Source: Chloroflexota bacterium (GTDB taxonomy: Bacteria > Chloroflexota > Anaerolineae > Aggregatilineales > Phototrophicaceae). From it: a stretch of 64,000 nucleotides of DNA. The stretch is from NCBI GenBank assembly GCA_011523545.1, contig WTGN01000103.1, forward strand, positions 1 through 64,000. The letters are read 5' to 3'. The position numbers and the translations under genes were made by a program. Numbering within the stretch: the stretch's first letter is position 1; every line of letters starts with the position of its first letter. Below the pieces are notes generated by a model. That model was not told where the DNA came from and did not search any database. It saw only the letters and a list, made by a program, of their open reading frames with translations. Below, one piece after another: positions 25,641 through 34,685 of this stretch.

Positions 25641-27080
25641 TTGCCACGCCGCGCCCTCTACGCCTTGCTCATTCTGCAAGTTTTGACGCACCTGTTCTGG
25701 CTTGCGCCGACCGCACACTCGGGACAGGTGGCGATACCCTGGATGATGAATCAAGGCATGACGCTCTTCGGCGATATCTGGGAGCAGCACGCGCCGGGCA
25801 GTTCCCTGCTGGCCGCGGCCGCCCAATCGCTCATCGCTATTGTCATCGCTATTGACCCTGGTCTGCTGGTCAAGCTGCTCAACGTCTTGCTGGTCGCCGC
25901 TATGACCGCGCTGGTCTATCTGCTGGCGAAGCAAGTCTCGGGGGATGACCGGGCTGGTTTGCTGGCCGCGCTCGTCTTCGCCTGGTGGGCGCCGGTCTAT
26001 GGCAATGTCCTGCTCTATTTCGACACGCTGCTGGCACTCTGCGTGGTGGCTGCGCTGGTCGTCTTCATGCGCGCGGGCGATCGTCCGTCGCCGAGGGAGA
26101 TGGCGGCGGTCGGCCTGTTGATGGGCGCGGCGACGCTGTTCAAGCAGCATGCCTGGCTGTCCGTTGGCGCCTTGGGCTGCTGGCTGCTGTTATTCAGCGA
26201 AGGACGGCGTCGCAGGCTGCTGGTCTACGCGGGCGCGGCGCTCGCCCCGCCGCTGCTGCAATGGGTCCTGCTGTGGCGGGCCGATTTGCTCGACAGCTAC
26301 ATCTACTGGAATTGGACCTTCAATCTGAGCGGCGCGATGGACGGCGTGCTGCTCGATGGCGATCTCTTTCGCAAGCTGCTCTTGACCAATGCGCTCGTCT
26401 TCCCCTTCGCCATATTCGCCATCCGCGGCGAGCGGCGGCAGCTCCTGCTCGTCTTGATGTGGCTGGCCGGCTTGACGCTGCTCTATCCGCGCGCGGGCGA
26501 AAACCACGCCATGGCGCACCTGCCCCTGGCCGCTGTGATGTCCGGCCTGGCCCTGGCGCAAGTGTTGCCGAGCCTGCTTGACCGGCGGGCGTGGGACGGG
26601 CCGCGCGCCGCATTGGCGGGTTTGCTCGTCGCCGGCGGCATCGGCTGGCTCTGGACCGGCGCCGTCAGCTACATCCCGACGCCGGTTGGCCCGGGCGCCA
26701 TCCTCGCCTACGATGAGTTTCGCGATTTGGCCGCCCAAATCAAGGAGCGCGCGGTTGTTGGCGATACGCTCTTCGTGCTGCCCGAGACCGACAGCACGCC
26801 GCAGCTGCACCCGCTGACCGGCATGCCCCCGCCGGGACTCTGGGTCAAGGGCTGGCGCTGGTACTTCAAACCGGCGCGCGTTCTGTCGACGCTGGGCGCG
26901 CAATGGGAAGACAAGCCGCCGGACTGGATCATCGTCTTCCCCGAGCTCACTGCCGCCGGCGAGCCGGGCATCAAGCGCTTGCTGGATTTCGTCGACGCGC
27001 GTTATGAACGGGCATTCGAATCGGCGGCGATTTATGACCACGGGCGGGCAGTGGCGTATCAGCTGAGCGGCGAAACGTGA
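25641..27080 (+). CDS. GT39/ArnT-like membrane glycosyltransferase
   Basis: This polytopic protein of about 479 residues has ten or more hydrophobic segments. It resembles PMT_2/ArnT-type GT-C glycosyltransferases, with an early loop IPWMMNQGMTLFGDIWEQHAPGSS equivalent to the G-x-x-x-Y-x-D-x-x-x-H-x-P loop that binds lipid-linked sugar. The last 130 residues form a soluble domain. I choose the TTG at 25641 because AGGAGG lies 5 bases upstream, while the TTG at 25611 has no site. A TATAAT box is present at 25577-25582. The stop overlaps the next gene by 4 bases. Likely role: transfer of sugars from polyprenyl phosphate at the outer membrane face. Confidence 0.78.
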   Translation: MPRRALYALLILQVLTHLFWLAPTAHSGQVAIPWMMNQGMTLFGDIWEQHAPGSSLLAAAAQSLIAIVIAIDPGLLVKLLNVLLVAAMTALVYLLAKQVSGDDRAGLLAALVFAWWAPVYGNVLLYFDTLLALCVVAALVVFMRAGDRPSPREMAAVGLLMGAATLFKQHAWLSVGALGCWLLLFSEGRRRRLLVYAGAALAPPLLQWVLLWRADLLDSYIYWNWTFNLSGAMDGVLLDGDLFRKLLLTNALVFPFAIFAIRGERRQLLLVLMWLAGLTLLYPRAGENHAMAHLPLAAVMSGLALAQVLPSLLDRRAWDGPRAALAGLLVAGGIGWLWTGAVSYIPTPVGPGAILAYDEFRDLAAQIKERAVVGDTLFVLPETDSTPQLHPLTGMPPPGLWVKGWRWYFKPARVLSTLGAQWEDKPPDWIIVFPELTAAGEPGIKRLLDFVDARYERAFESAAIYDHGRAVAYQLSGET

Positions 27081-28312
27081 CGCGCGCGCTGATTCAGTTG
27101 TCGCCGCGCGGCGTCGCGCTCTATCAGTTTCTGACGCTGATCGTTCTTCTGCTCGTCCTCTATGCGATCGGCTTCTGCCTGTCCGCGTTCCTGGAATTGC
27201 CAGCGGACCCGAACGCCGGGGTCGTTGATCCTGCGCTAGTCAGCCGGATCACGCTGCGGCTCTTCAAGCTTACAGTGCTCAGCGGGCTCGTCGGCGCTGG
27301 CGTCATGATGGCGGGCGAGAGGCTGAGCGTCCAGCGTTGCCGGTGGCTGCTGCGGCTTTGGACGGCGCTTGTCGTCATTTCCGTCGCGCTCAGCCCCTTC
27401 AATCTCGATGGGGCGCTAAACCTGGCGGCGGCGCTCATTCTGCTGCTCGTGCTGGCGGCGACTATCGGCGGCGCGGCGATTAATCTGCGGGTATGGCAAA
27501 TCGGCCTGGCGCTTATCGCCGTCAGCAGCGTGGCGGCGCAGCTTGTGGACACGCAAACGGCGGAAGCCCTGCGCGCCTTTCAAATCCAGGCCGCCTGCCC
27601 CTTTGCCGCCCTGAGCGCCATGTTTTGGCTGATGCGGCGCTACAGCCGGGTCGAAGCGGAATGGGCGGAGGACGGCCTGAAAATTGTCTCGGTGCTCATC
27701 TTCCTCGCCGGCGGGCTGATTAGCCTGGGGCGCATTGGGCTGCCACCGGTCATCAGTCTGGCCGCCACCGCGCTCCTGCCGCTCTGCTACATCATCCTGG
27801 CCGGGCATAGCTATCGCGCCCTGGCGAGCCGGAACGACAATGCGTCGCTCGCGCCGCACTGGATCGCTCTGGCCACTTTGTTCTGGCTGGTTGGCGGCGC
27901 CTTCCTGGGCGCGCTGAGCATTCAGCCGGCGATCAGCGAAGCGATGCGCGGGACCGACCTGGCCGCGGCGCAAGAGTGGCTGGCCGGCTGGGCGCTGCTG
28001 GCGGTTGCGCTGGCTTTCGTCAATGAAGCTGCGTCAGCGCTGCGCGGCGACAATCGGCGCGTGACCGGCTACATGCCGCTCTGGCTGATCGCTTTTGGCG
28101 CCGGCCTGGCGACCATCGTTCAAGCCTGCCGGGGCGTCGCCGAAATCTATCTGCGAGATGTCGCTTTGGTGGCGCCGTCTGCAATGGCCGAGCTTCTGCT
28201 GCCGCTGACGATGGTCTGGATCATCTGCCTGCTTGCCACCGCCGCCGGGAGCCTCATGTACGCGCTGGGCTTTTGGCTGCGCCGGCCGCGTATTAGAGTG
28301 GTCAATGGCTAA
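27077..28312 (+). CDS. Polytopic membrane protein of unknown function
   Basis: The 411-residue protein is almost entirely hydrophobic, with about 12 membrane segments. It starts at a GTG that overlaps the stop of the GT-C gene (GTGA). A few charged residues lie in short loops (YSRVEAEWAEDG at about residue 193 and EIYLRD near 350). His residues in helices are scarce. I do not recognise the family; the arrangement suggests a partner or regulator of the adjacent glycosyltransferase, but no motif supports a specific role. Confidence 0.7.
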   Translation: MTRALIQLSPRGVALYQFLTLIVLLLVLYAIGFCLSAFLELPADPNAGVVDPALVSRITLRLFKLTVLSGLVGAGVMMAGERLSVQRCRWLLRLWTALVVISVALSPFNLDGALNLAAALILLLVLAATIGGAAINLRVWQIGLALIAVSSVAAQLVDTQTAEALRAFQIQAACPFAALSAMFWLMRRYSRVEAEWAEDGLKIVSVLIFLAGGLISLGRIGLPPVISLAATALLPLCYIILAGHSYRALASRNDNASLAPHWIALATLFWLVGGAFLGALSIQPAISEAMRGTDLAAAQEWLAGWALLAVALAFVNEAASALRGDNRRVTGYMPLWLIAFGAGLATIVQACRGVAEIYLRDVALVAPSAMAELLLPLTMVWIICLLATAAGSLMYALGFWLRRPRIRVVNG

Positions 28313-28344
28313 TCGTATGTCGGGGTGAAAGCGCCGCCCCTCCA

Positions 28345-29115
28345 TCATCCCGCCAGCTTGGGTCGGATCCATGCCATTGCCGGATGACCCGCGCGCTCCC
28401 AGCCGCTCAAGGTGGCGTCCACATCATAGGGAAGACGGCGCAAATCGACGCTGAGCGCGCCGTCGCGCCATTCCAAAATCGCCCACTCAGCGACGCCGGG
28501 ATTCCCAAATGACAAGCCGACGCTGCCCGGGTTGATGACGCGCCAGGACCCCACTTGTCGATCCATCGCCAGGTGCGTATGGCCACAGATGGCCAGCCGT
28601 CCGCCGCGGTCGAGCAGGGCGTCAGCCGCTTCTTCATCCGGGCTGTCCGGCCGCAGCGCCGTCGACTCATCGTCGCCGGGGATGGCGTGAAAGCCGATGA
28701 CGCGCCCGTAACCCTCGACGTCCAGCGTCAGCTCGCGGCCGAGGATATCGCGCAGCAATTGAAAGTCATCCCATGCGAGGTTTTCCATGTTCCAGGCGTT
28801 GATGGCGCTCATGCTTAAGATATTGTCGCGATAAGCCGGATAGTCGTCCGCTTCCTCCGGCGGGGGGAAGGCGATGCGGGCGCCGGTCACCAGGTAGCGA
28901 TCGGTGTTGCCGCCGATGATTTTGCACTTGTCCTCTCCGACTTCGTCGCGGAGCGCCAGCAAGGCTTGCGCGCAGTCATGCGGCGCCCCGCCCAGCGCGG
29001 CCAGGTCGCCCAGGCACCAGATCAAATCAAAGTCGTCCTGGCGCTTCATGTCGGCGAGGACCGATTGCAGCGCGTGAAAGTTGCCGTGAATATCGGCCAA
29101 GACTGCCAGACGCAT
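28345..29115 (-). CDS. Metallophosphoesterase (YfcE/MJ0936-like)
   Basis: This 256-residue calcineurin-like phosphoesterase has the metal-binding motifs in order: LADIHGNFHAL (D7, H9, near the start), CLGDLAALG (about 34-42), IIGGNTDRYL (N and D, about 68), H in GFHAIPGDD (about 143) and GHTHLA (about 179). A two-metal site hydrolysing phosphodiesters or monoesters is expected; the substrate is unknown. The ATG at 29115 is taken as the start because the family begins at MRLAVLADIHGN. It is divergent from the next membrane-protein gene. Confidence 0.88.
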   Translation of the reverse strand: MRLAVLADIHGNFHALQSVLADMKRQDDFDLIWCLGDLAALGGAPHDCAQALLALRDEVGEDKCKIIGGNTDRYLVTGARIAFPPPEEADDYPAYRDNILSMSAINAWNMENLAWDDFQLLRDILGRELTLDVEGYGRVIGFHAIPGDDESTALRPDSPDEEAADALLDRGGRLAICGHTHLAMDRQVGSWRVINPGSVGLSFGNPGVAEWAILEWRDGALSVDLRRLPYDVDATLSGWERAGHPAMAWIRPKLAG

Positions 29116-29247
29116 TTTGTGATAAGTCTCCTGCCAATAGCGGTTATGGTAGGCATAGTGTAGCATGAAAGACTGTCGTTGGCAGTCTCCTCCGTCAAGC
29201 CCTCATTACGCCACGGCGGTCTCTGCTGGGAAAAGTCTGGAGCTTGT

Positions 29248-31461
29248 ATGCGCCGTTTCGCGGCCTGGCTGAGGTTGCCGTATCACTGGCTGCTGCCGCT
29301 GGCGTTCTTTTGCGTCGGCTTGACCTACTTGTACGCCTCGCCGCATTTCGAATCGCCCGACAGCTATTATCACCTGGGCGTGATCAAGTGGATAGCGGAT
29401 CACGGCGGGGCGCTGCCGATACAATCGCCCGACCATGAACATCTCTACGGGCACGAGGGCAGCCAGCCGCCTCTCTATTACCTGCTGATGACGCCCATCT
29501 GGGCCGCCATCGACAGCGCCGATTTCGCTGACTTTTTTCAGGCGAATCCGCTTGTCATCGCCGGGCATCCGGCGCGGCTGGGCAATCGCAATCAGATATT
29601 CTACCGGCAGCCTCATCCGCCTAACCTGGCGGGCGCGTCCCTCGCCCTTTATCTGATCAGGCTGGCGTCGCTGGCTATGGGCACGGTGACCGTCTTCGCC
29701 ATTTATCAAGCCGCTAGAAAGCTGGCGCCGGCTTCAACCGGGCTGGCGGTTTTGGCCGCGTCTTTCGCCGCTTTTAACCCGCAGTTTCTGTTTATTTCTT
29801 CGTCGATCAGCAACGACAATCTTGTCGCCATGTTGGCCGCGCTGACCACATGGATGCTGATAGCGATGCTCCGCGACGGCTTCCACAGCCGGCGCAGCGT
29901 CTTCATCGGTTTGCTGGTTGCGCTGGCGTCCTTGGCCAAGCTCAGCGGGCTCATTTTGGGCTTGGTGGTTATCCTTTGCGGCTGTTACATCGCCTGGCGC
30001 ACAAGAAACCGGCGCGGTCTGCTCATTTTGGCCGCTTGCATGTTTGCCTTCTGGCTGGCGCTGGCCGGCTGGTGGTATCTGCGCAACTTAGCGCTCTATG
30101 GCGAGCTATTTGGGACGGGCGCCCTGATCGAGCATTTCGGCGGCCGCAATGCGACCTTGCTTCAGTTGCTAACGCAGGAATTCGAAGGCTTCCGCATCAG
30201 CTATTGGGGTCTGTTCGGCTGGTTCAGCATATTCACCAGCCCGCTCCATTACGCCGCTATGGATATCTTGTCCGCTCTGGCCATCGTCGGGCTGGCAATC
30301 CACATGCTGCGAAACCGGGAGGATGCCTTTGTCATGAGCGCCTGCGCGGCGCTCATCCTGCTCACAGCCGCCGGCGGCGCCGCCTTGATTTGGTATTCGA
30401 TGCAAACGCCGTCGTCGCAAGGGCGCTTGATGTTTCCATATATCGCCGCTATCAGTCTGCTGCTTGCGCTGGGGATCGACAGCCTGAAACTGCCCGCGCC
30501 CCTGATCGCCCTGCCGATGTTCGTCTTCAGCATCGCGGCGCCATTTCTCTATATCATCCCGCAATATGATCATCCGCCGCAGGTCGAGCGCTTGCCCGCG
30601 TCCGCCCACCCCGCCGATGTTCGCTGGGGCGACATCCGCCTGATCGGCCAGGAGGCGCCAAGCCCGCGGCGCTGGTCGCCCGGCGATGAAATTCCGCTCA
30701 CGCTTTATTGGCAGCCGCTTCAAGCCAGCAGCGGGCTTCACGCTCTCTTCATCAGCCTGGTCGACGCCGAGGGCGGGGCGCTGGCGACCATTGACAGCTT
30801 TCCCGGTTGGGGCAGCCTGCCGACGACTTGGTGGCGGCCCGGCGTCATCTACCAGGACGACTACATATTGCAGATCCCGGCGGAGGCGCGGGGCTTTTCG
30901 GCGGTGCAGCTGCATATCGGCTGGTACCCGTTTCCAGACGGCGCCGATATTAGACCGCTGCTGAAGTCCGGCGAGGCGCTTGCGGCCTATACCGTGCCGC
31001 TGGGCGCTTTCGTCGATGTGGGCTCGCAAGAGACGTTGGAAGCGGACGCCACCGAAGACGGCACGGTATTTGGCGACGCCATCCGCCTCAATGCCTGGCG
31101 CTTCAGCGACGGGCATATGCTGGAACTGGAGTGGCAGCTGACGCGGGAAATTGCGGGCGATCTGCGCGTCTTTGCCATTGCGATGCGGGAACGCTACCAG
31201 CCCAACGCGCCTTTTGAAATCGCCGCGCAAGCGGATGCCAGCCCGCCGGCACGCCTCGATTTTCTCGAAGCCGGCGAGACATTTCTCACGCGGCATGAAT
31301 TCCAGTTGCCGGCCGGTTACGCGGAGGCGCACAGCGTCTATATCGGCTGGTACGACGAAGGCCTTCAAGCGCGGCTGTCCGCCCCTTTCCCGGCGGATAT
31401 GCTGGAGCTGCCGGCTATTCGCTTTGTCGCGCCGGAGCAAGATTCCGGCAGTGAGGGCTGA
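29248..31461 (+). CDS. Large GT-C-like membrane protein (GT39/DUF2142 type)
   Basis: The 737-residue protein has about eleven membrane segments in its first 450 residues and a soluble beta-rich C-terminal half. The first outer loop reads ASPHFESPDSYYHLGVIKWIADHG and then HEHLYGHEGSQPPLYYLL, matching the acidic loop of GT39-like enzymes and the G-Q-PPLYY motif of DUF2142 proteins. It is probably a polyprenyl-phosphate-dependent glycosyltransferase with an extracytoplasmic sugar- or protein-binding domain. GGAG 5 bases before the ATG at 29248 sets the start. Confidence 0.78.
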   Translation: MRRFAAWLRLPYHWLLPLAFFCVGLTYLYASPHFESPDSYYHLGVIKWIADHGGALPIQSPDHEHLYGHEGSQPPLYYLLMTPIWAAIDSADFADFFQANPLVIAGHPARLGNRNQIFYRQPHPPNLAGASLALYLIRLASLAMGTVTVFAIYQAARKLAPASTGLAVLAASFAAFNPQFLFISSSISNDNLVAMLAALTTWMLIAMLRDGFHSRRSVFIGLLVALASLAKLSGLILGLVVILCGCYIAWRTRNRRGLLILAACMFAFWLALAGWWYLRNLALYGELFGTGALIEHFGGRNATLLQLLTQEFEGFRISYWGLFGWFSIFTSPLHYAAMDILSALAIVGLAIHMLRNREDAFVMSACAALILLTAAGGAALIWYSMQTPSSQGRLMFPYIAAISLLLALGIDSLKLPAPLIALPMFVFSIAAPFLYIIPQYDHPPQVERLPASAHPADVRWGDIRLIGQEAPSPRRWSPGDEIPLTLYWQPLQASSGLHALFISLVDAEGGALATIDSFPGWGSLPTTWWRPGVIYQDDYILQIPAEARGFSAVQLHIGWYPFPDGADIRPLLKSGEALAAYTVPLGAFVDVGSQETLEADATEDGTVFGDAIRLNAWRFSDGHMLELEWQLTREIAGDLRVFAIAMRERYQPNAPFEIAAQADASPPARLDFLEAGETFLTRHEFQLPAGYAEAHSVYIGWYDEGLQARLSAPFPADMLELPAIRFVAPEQDSGSEG

Positions 31462-31488
31462 TGACGGCAGAGCGCATGCTAAGCGCTT

Positions 31489-31560
31489 GTAGGGGCGATT
31501 CTGTGAATCGCCCTTCGTAGTTGTCATGAGTGTCTCGCCACTCTCAGAGTCGTCCCTACG
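31489..31560. repeat. Palindromic repeats (one full, one partial)
   Basis: A full unit (GTAGGGGCGATTC then GAATCGCCCTTCGTAG, 31489-31520) and a half unit (CTCTCAGAGTCGTCCCTACG, about 31540-31561) follow the GT-C gene. The rest of the 463-base gap up to 31924 holds the promoter, leader peptide and attenuator of the cysteine synthase gene; between 31561 and 31660 I see nothing. Confidence 0.6.
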
Positions 31561-31660
31561 ATTTGTCGACAATGCGCGCGTCGGCAGCAGAGCGGGCAAG
31601 CGAAGCAAGCAGGCAACGGTTTCCACATTATTGCTTGGGCCGCCGCATCAAGAAGCAAAG

Positions 31661-31689
31661 TTGACAGGGCGCAAGATAATCGCTATGCT
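31661..31689 (+). promoter_or_regulatory. Promoter of the cysteine leader and synthase gene
   Basis: A perfect -35 box TTGACA (31661-31666) and TATGCT (31684-31689) are separated by exactly 17 bases. Transcription would start near 31696, about 20 bases before the leader-peptide ATG at 31717 and 230 bases before the cysteine synthase ATG. Confidence 0.7.
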
Positions 31690-31716
31690 CATTGACAGAA
31701 GCGAACGGATCTGACA

Positions 31717-31770
31717 ATGCGAATGCGAAAGCACAATTGCTGTTGTTGTTGCCGACGGACGGGAGCTTAA
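31717..31770 (+). CDS. Cysteine leader peptide (five consecutive Cys codons)
   Basis: A 17-codon frame reads MRMRKHNCCCCCRRTGA and stops at TAA (31768-31770). The five codons TGC TGT TGT TGT TGC (31738-31752) are consecutive. It lies just after a near-perfect promoter and before an intrinsic terminator in front of a cysteine synthase gene. This matches the logic of amino-acid leader peptides (as in trp and his operons) and of the polycysteine leader peptides known in mycobacteria. A ribosome short of Cys-tRNA would stall inside the Cys run. GGAT 7 bases before the ATG is a weak ribosome site; the second ATG at 31723 is an alternative start. The frame is too short for routine gene finders. Confidence 0.8.
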   Translation: MRMRKHNCCCCCRRTGA

Positions 31771-31890
31771 CCGCCTGAGATAACAGCCAACAGCATTCGA
31801 CACTGAATTCCGAAGTCAACTGGCAGGAAGGCGCGCGGCACCGTCAAACGGAAGCCCGCTCGGCGCGCGTCACTGCAAGTTGGCTTTTTT
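31738..31890 (+). terminator. Attenuator: alternative pairings and intrinsic terminator before cysteine synthase
   Basis: A terminator can form from 31813-31826 with 31873-31886: thirteen of fourteen bases pair, with one G-U and one G-A mismatch, and six T residues follow (31885-31890). The Cys codons TGCTGTTG (31738-31745) are perfectly complementary to CAACAGCA (31788-31795). The segment GCCAAC (31786-31791), overlapping that second strand, is also complementary to GTTGGC (31879-31884) in the terminator's 3' arm. A stalled ribosome on the Cys codons would free 31786-31791 to block the terminator. The pairing scheme is my inference from complementarity; no energy was computed. Confidence 0.65.
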
Positions 31891-31924
31891 CTTGAATTGA
31901 GCGAAGCTTAGCAAAGAGAGCCGC

Positions 31925-32890
31925 ATGACAATCACAGCCGAACTGGAAGCGGACAGGCTGAAAGAAAGCGCCGACGCTTCGGGCGATATCGAACGGCAGA
32001 TCGGCAATACGCCGCTGCTGCGGTTCCGCCGCGTGACCCAGCATCTGCCGGCCGATGTGCGCGTATTGGCCAAGGCGGAATGGCAGAACCCGGGCGGCAG
32101 CGTCAAGGACCGGGCCGCTTATGGCATCATCCGCAGCGCGGAAACGGCCGGGCAGCTCCGCCCGGGCAAGACCATCCTCGATAGCACCAGCGGCAACACC
32201 GGCATCGCCTACGCCATGATCGGCGCGGCCAAGGGCTATCGCGTCAAGCTTTACTTGCCCGAGAACGTCAGCCCGGAGCGCGTCGCCATCCTGCGCGCCT
32301 ATGATGTCGACCTCGTCTTCACCGACCCGCTGGAAGGCTCGGATGGCGCGCTGGAGGCGGTGCGGGGCTTGGCGGCGCGCGAAGCCGACCGCTATTTTTA
32401 CGCCGACCAGTACAACAATCCCGCGAACTGGCGGGCGCATTATCAGGGTACTGGCGCTGAAATCTGGCGGCAGACGGCGGGGGCGGTGACGCATTTTGTG
32501 GCCGGCCTGGGCACCAGCGGCACCTTGATGGGCGCGGGGCGGCGCCTCAAGGAATACAGCGCCGCTGTGCAGATTGTGTCCGTCGAGCCGGATTCGCCCT
32601 TTCACGGTCTCGAGGGCTTGAAGCACATGGAGTCGGCGATACAGCCGGGCATCTTTCGGGCGGGCTTCGCCGATGCGGCGCTGTCGGTTCGCACCGAGGA
32701 CGCGCACACGATGGCGCTGCGGCTGGCGCGGGAAGAAGGCTTCCTGGTCGGCATCAGTTCGGCGGCGGCTATGATCGGCGCGTTGCGGGTGGCGGAGGCG
32801 CTGGCCGAGCGCGAAGAGAGCGGCACGGTGGTCACGCTGTTTCCTGATAATGCCTACAAGTACCTGAGCGAAGCCTTCTGGCGGGGGTAG
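31925..32890 (+). CDS. cysM: Cysteine synthase (O-acetylserine sulfhydrylase family, CysK/CysM)
   Basis: This 321-residue fold-type II PLP enzyme makes cysteine from an activated serine and sulfide or thiosulfate. It has IGNTPLLRF (about 26-34), the Schiff-base lysine K61 in NPGGSVKDRAA, the substrate loop STSGNTG (about 93), and the phosphate-binding GLGTSGTLMG (about 196). The last part FPDNAYKYLSEAFW is typical. It cannot be decided whether it is CysK, CysM or a cystathionine-type relative. The N-terminus has about 24 extra residues before the first conserved block. Its leader carries a Cys-codon attenuator, which itself supports a role in cysteine supply. Confidence 0.9.
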   Translation: MTITAELEADRLKESADASGDIERQIGNTPLLRFRRVTQHLPADVRVLAKAEWQNPGGSVKDRAAYGIIRSAETAGQLRPGKTILDSTSGNTGIAYAMIGAAKGYRVKLYLPENVSPERVAILRAYDVDLVFTDPLEGSDGALEAVRGLAAREADRYFYADQYNNPANWRAHYQGTGAEIWRQTAGAVTHFVAGLGTSGTLMGAGRRLKEYSAAVQIVSVEPDSPFHGLEGLKHMESAIQPGIFRAGFADAALSVRTEDAHTMALRLAREEGFLVGISSAAAMIGALRVAEALAEREESGTVVTLFPDNAYKYLSEAFWRG

Positions 32891-32997
32891 GCCAACTCTA
32901 AGCAAGTCTCCAAGATATAACTGCATCATGATATCCTATGATTGCCGTCATGATCGACGGCTGTTGTCTGTTAGGGGATATTGCGGAAACAGAAGAT

Positions 32998-34677
32998 ATG
33001 TCGAATCAGGAAGAACGCGAGCGTTTGCTGCAGCTGGAATGGCGAGAAAAGGTTATTCCCAACTTAGGCGGTAGTCAGTGGATTCGAGTTTATCAGCCGG
33101 GTCGTACTGGTTTGCCCGAGCAAGTTGGTTTCTTCTGTGGATTGATACCTAATGCCAACGTACAAGCGTCCCTGAAGACGTATAAATGGGACATTTACAT
33201 AGGTGAAGGCGTGCCAGGTTTCATGCAGTCGTATGATGAGACCGGGAATCGCCAGACACTCTATGATCAGTACGGACATCTGAAACACAAAATTGAGCCG
33301 TTAGTTATCGTTCGAAGCTTCCACGGTCTCAGGCCGGACACCATTGAAATTGTTGAAGAATTTAGGTTTTTCCACAATCTATTTCTTGATGACGACAACA
33401 CAACGTACGTACAGCACGACGAAAGCGGTGACCTCGTTCGAGTCGCAAGAGTGTCGGACAATACGGTAGATATACGGCGAAAGCACATTCGTCAGTTTCT
33501 TGCCGCAAAACGCATGTCATTAGTAATTTACTTTGAGAGAATGTGCTTTTCTGTCCTCACTCTGAAGCAGCTTTCAATCCTTGAAGCGGCCGTAGATGTA
33601 AAGAATGGCGAATGTGCTTATCAGTTTTCCACTATCAACCGAGACTGGTGGGTACATAGAGATGAAAAGTCTCAGTCTTGGATTCTGGGAAAAAAGATCA
33701 TTGAGGGACTCCCGCTTGAGAAATGCGGACTTTGGCCATTTGACGATGAGAATACTCGAAAATACGAAGAATTCATCATAGGAGTAGATTCCGATGATGA
33801 ACTGGTCCTATACACTTCTGATCCAGAGCAGTTGGGCAACTACTTTGGAAAGAATCCTGATGCGCCACAGTACGTTACGCCGGTTTACTTTAAGCGTGGT
33901 GTGCTCAACCGATACTACAGTGAACCGAGCAAGTATGAAGTCAAAGACGGATACCTCTCGTGCCAGGGATTATGGGGAATCAGAATTGACACCAGCCAAC
34001 CTAACTATGTAATCGCACTGCTGGGCGACCTGGGCCGTGATCTTCCTAAAAAGGAACAGGCTCACTGGAAGCACAACAATGTAGTGCCTGACGGGCCACT
34101 TAGCAGAACAGCATTTAAGCGCTGGTATCTTGGAGAATTCGCGGAGCCTGAAGACAGTGCAATAGTCTTCCAACAGACATTCATGCGATTCCAAGACGCA
34201 TGGCAAAACAAACAGGGATGGCATCTGTTCTTACCGCTTTCTGAACCAGACTCGCATCACTTTAAGACTTTGCGTCGTCCAATTACGCAAGAATTGTCGG
34301 AACTTGACGAAATCGTACTATCTCTTTCGAAACTGTTGGTTGACTCCATAAACATAAAGAAATTGAAATACTTGATTCTCGACTTTCAAACCAAGGACGA
34401 GCGCGGCACAGACAAACGGAGCATTAAGATTCTGATAGAGTATTTGCAAATGAGCGGAATCGATCGGGCGGAAGATTTATCGAGCTGCCTGCGCAGTGTG
34501 CAGGAACTCCGGTCAGCTAGCGCCGCTCATCGAAAAGGCGGAAAGTATGATAAAGTAGCCAAAAGATATGGGCTTGATTCCGCAGGAACTCAGTGGATAG
34601 CCGACGATATCTTCTCAGCAATTACGGAATTCTTGATTAATCTCGGCAAACACTTCCTTTTAGACGTATCCAACTAA
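32998..34677 (+). CDS. Low-GC gene of unknown function
   Basis: The product is about 559 residues from the ATG at 32998 (MSNQEERERLLQLEWREK); starts at 32938 and 32950 are also open but have no ribosome site. I do not recognise a named domain. Visible blocks are VEEFRFFHNLFLDDDNTTY (about 120-138), IRQFLAAKRMSLVIYFERM, and GPLSRTAFKRWYLGEFAEPEDS. A helical C-terminal domain (about 440-555) contains RSASAAH, which fits the R-x(4-6)-H pattern of HEPN ribonucleases. GC is much lower than in flanking genes, as in acquired DNA. It has no signal peptide or membrane segment. A defence or DNA/RNA-binding role is only a guess. Confidence 0.75.
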   Translation: MSNQEERERLLQLEWREKVIPNLGGSQWIRVYQPGRTGLPEQVGFFCGLIPNANVQASLKTYKWDIYIGEGVPGFMQSYDETGNRQTLYDQYGHLKHKIEPLVIVRSFHGLRPDTIEIVEEFRFFHNLFLDDDNTTYVQHDESGDLVRVARVSDNTVDIRRKHIRQFLAAKRMSLVIYFERMCFSVLTLKQLSILEAAVDVKNGECAYQFSTINRDWWVHRDEKSQSWILGKKIIEGLPLEKCGLWPFDDENTRKYEEFIIGVDSDDELVLYTSDPEQLGNYFGKNPDAPQYVTPVYFKRGVLNRYYSEPSKYEVKDGYLSCQGLWGIRIDTSQPNYVIALLGDLGRDLPKKEQAHWKHNNVVPDGPLSRTAFKRWYLGEFAEPEDSAIVFQQTFMRFQDAWQNKQGWHLFLPLSEPDSHHFKTLRRPITQELSELDEIVLSLSKLLVDSINIKKLKYLILDFQTKDERGTDKRSIKILIEYLQMSGIDRAEDLSSCLRSVQELRSASAAHRKGGKYDKVAKRYGLDSAGTQWIADDIFSAITEFLINLGKHFLLDVSN

Positions 34678-34685
34678 CCCTTCCC

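Noticed and set aside
31628..31819. A 63-residue minus-strand frame over the cysteine leader region
   Set aside because: It is the antisense of the promoter and Cys-codon run, without ribosome site or family.
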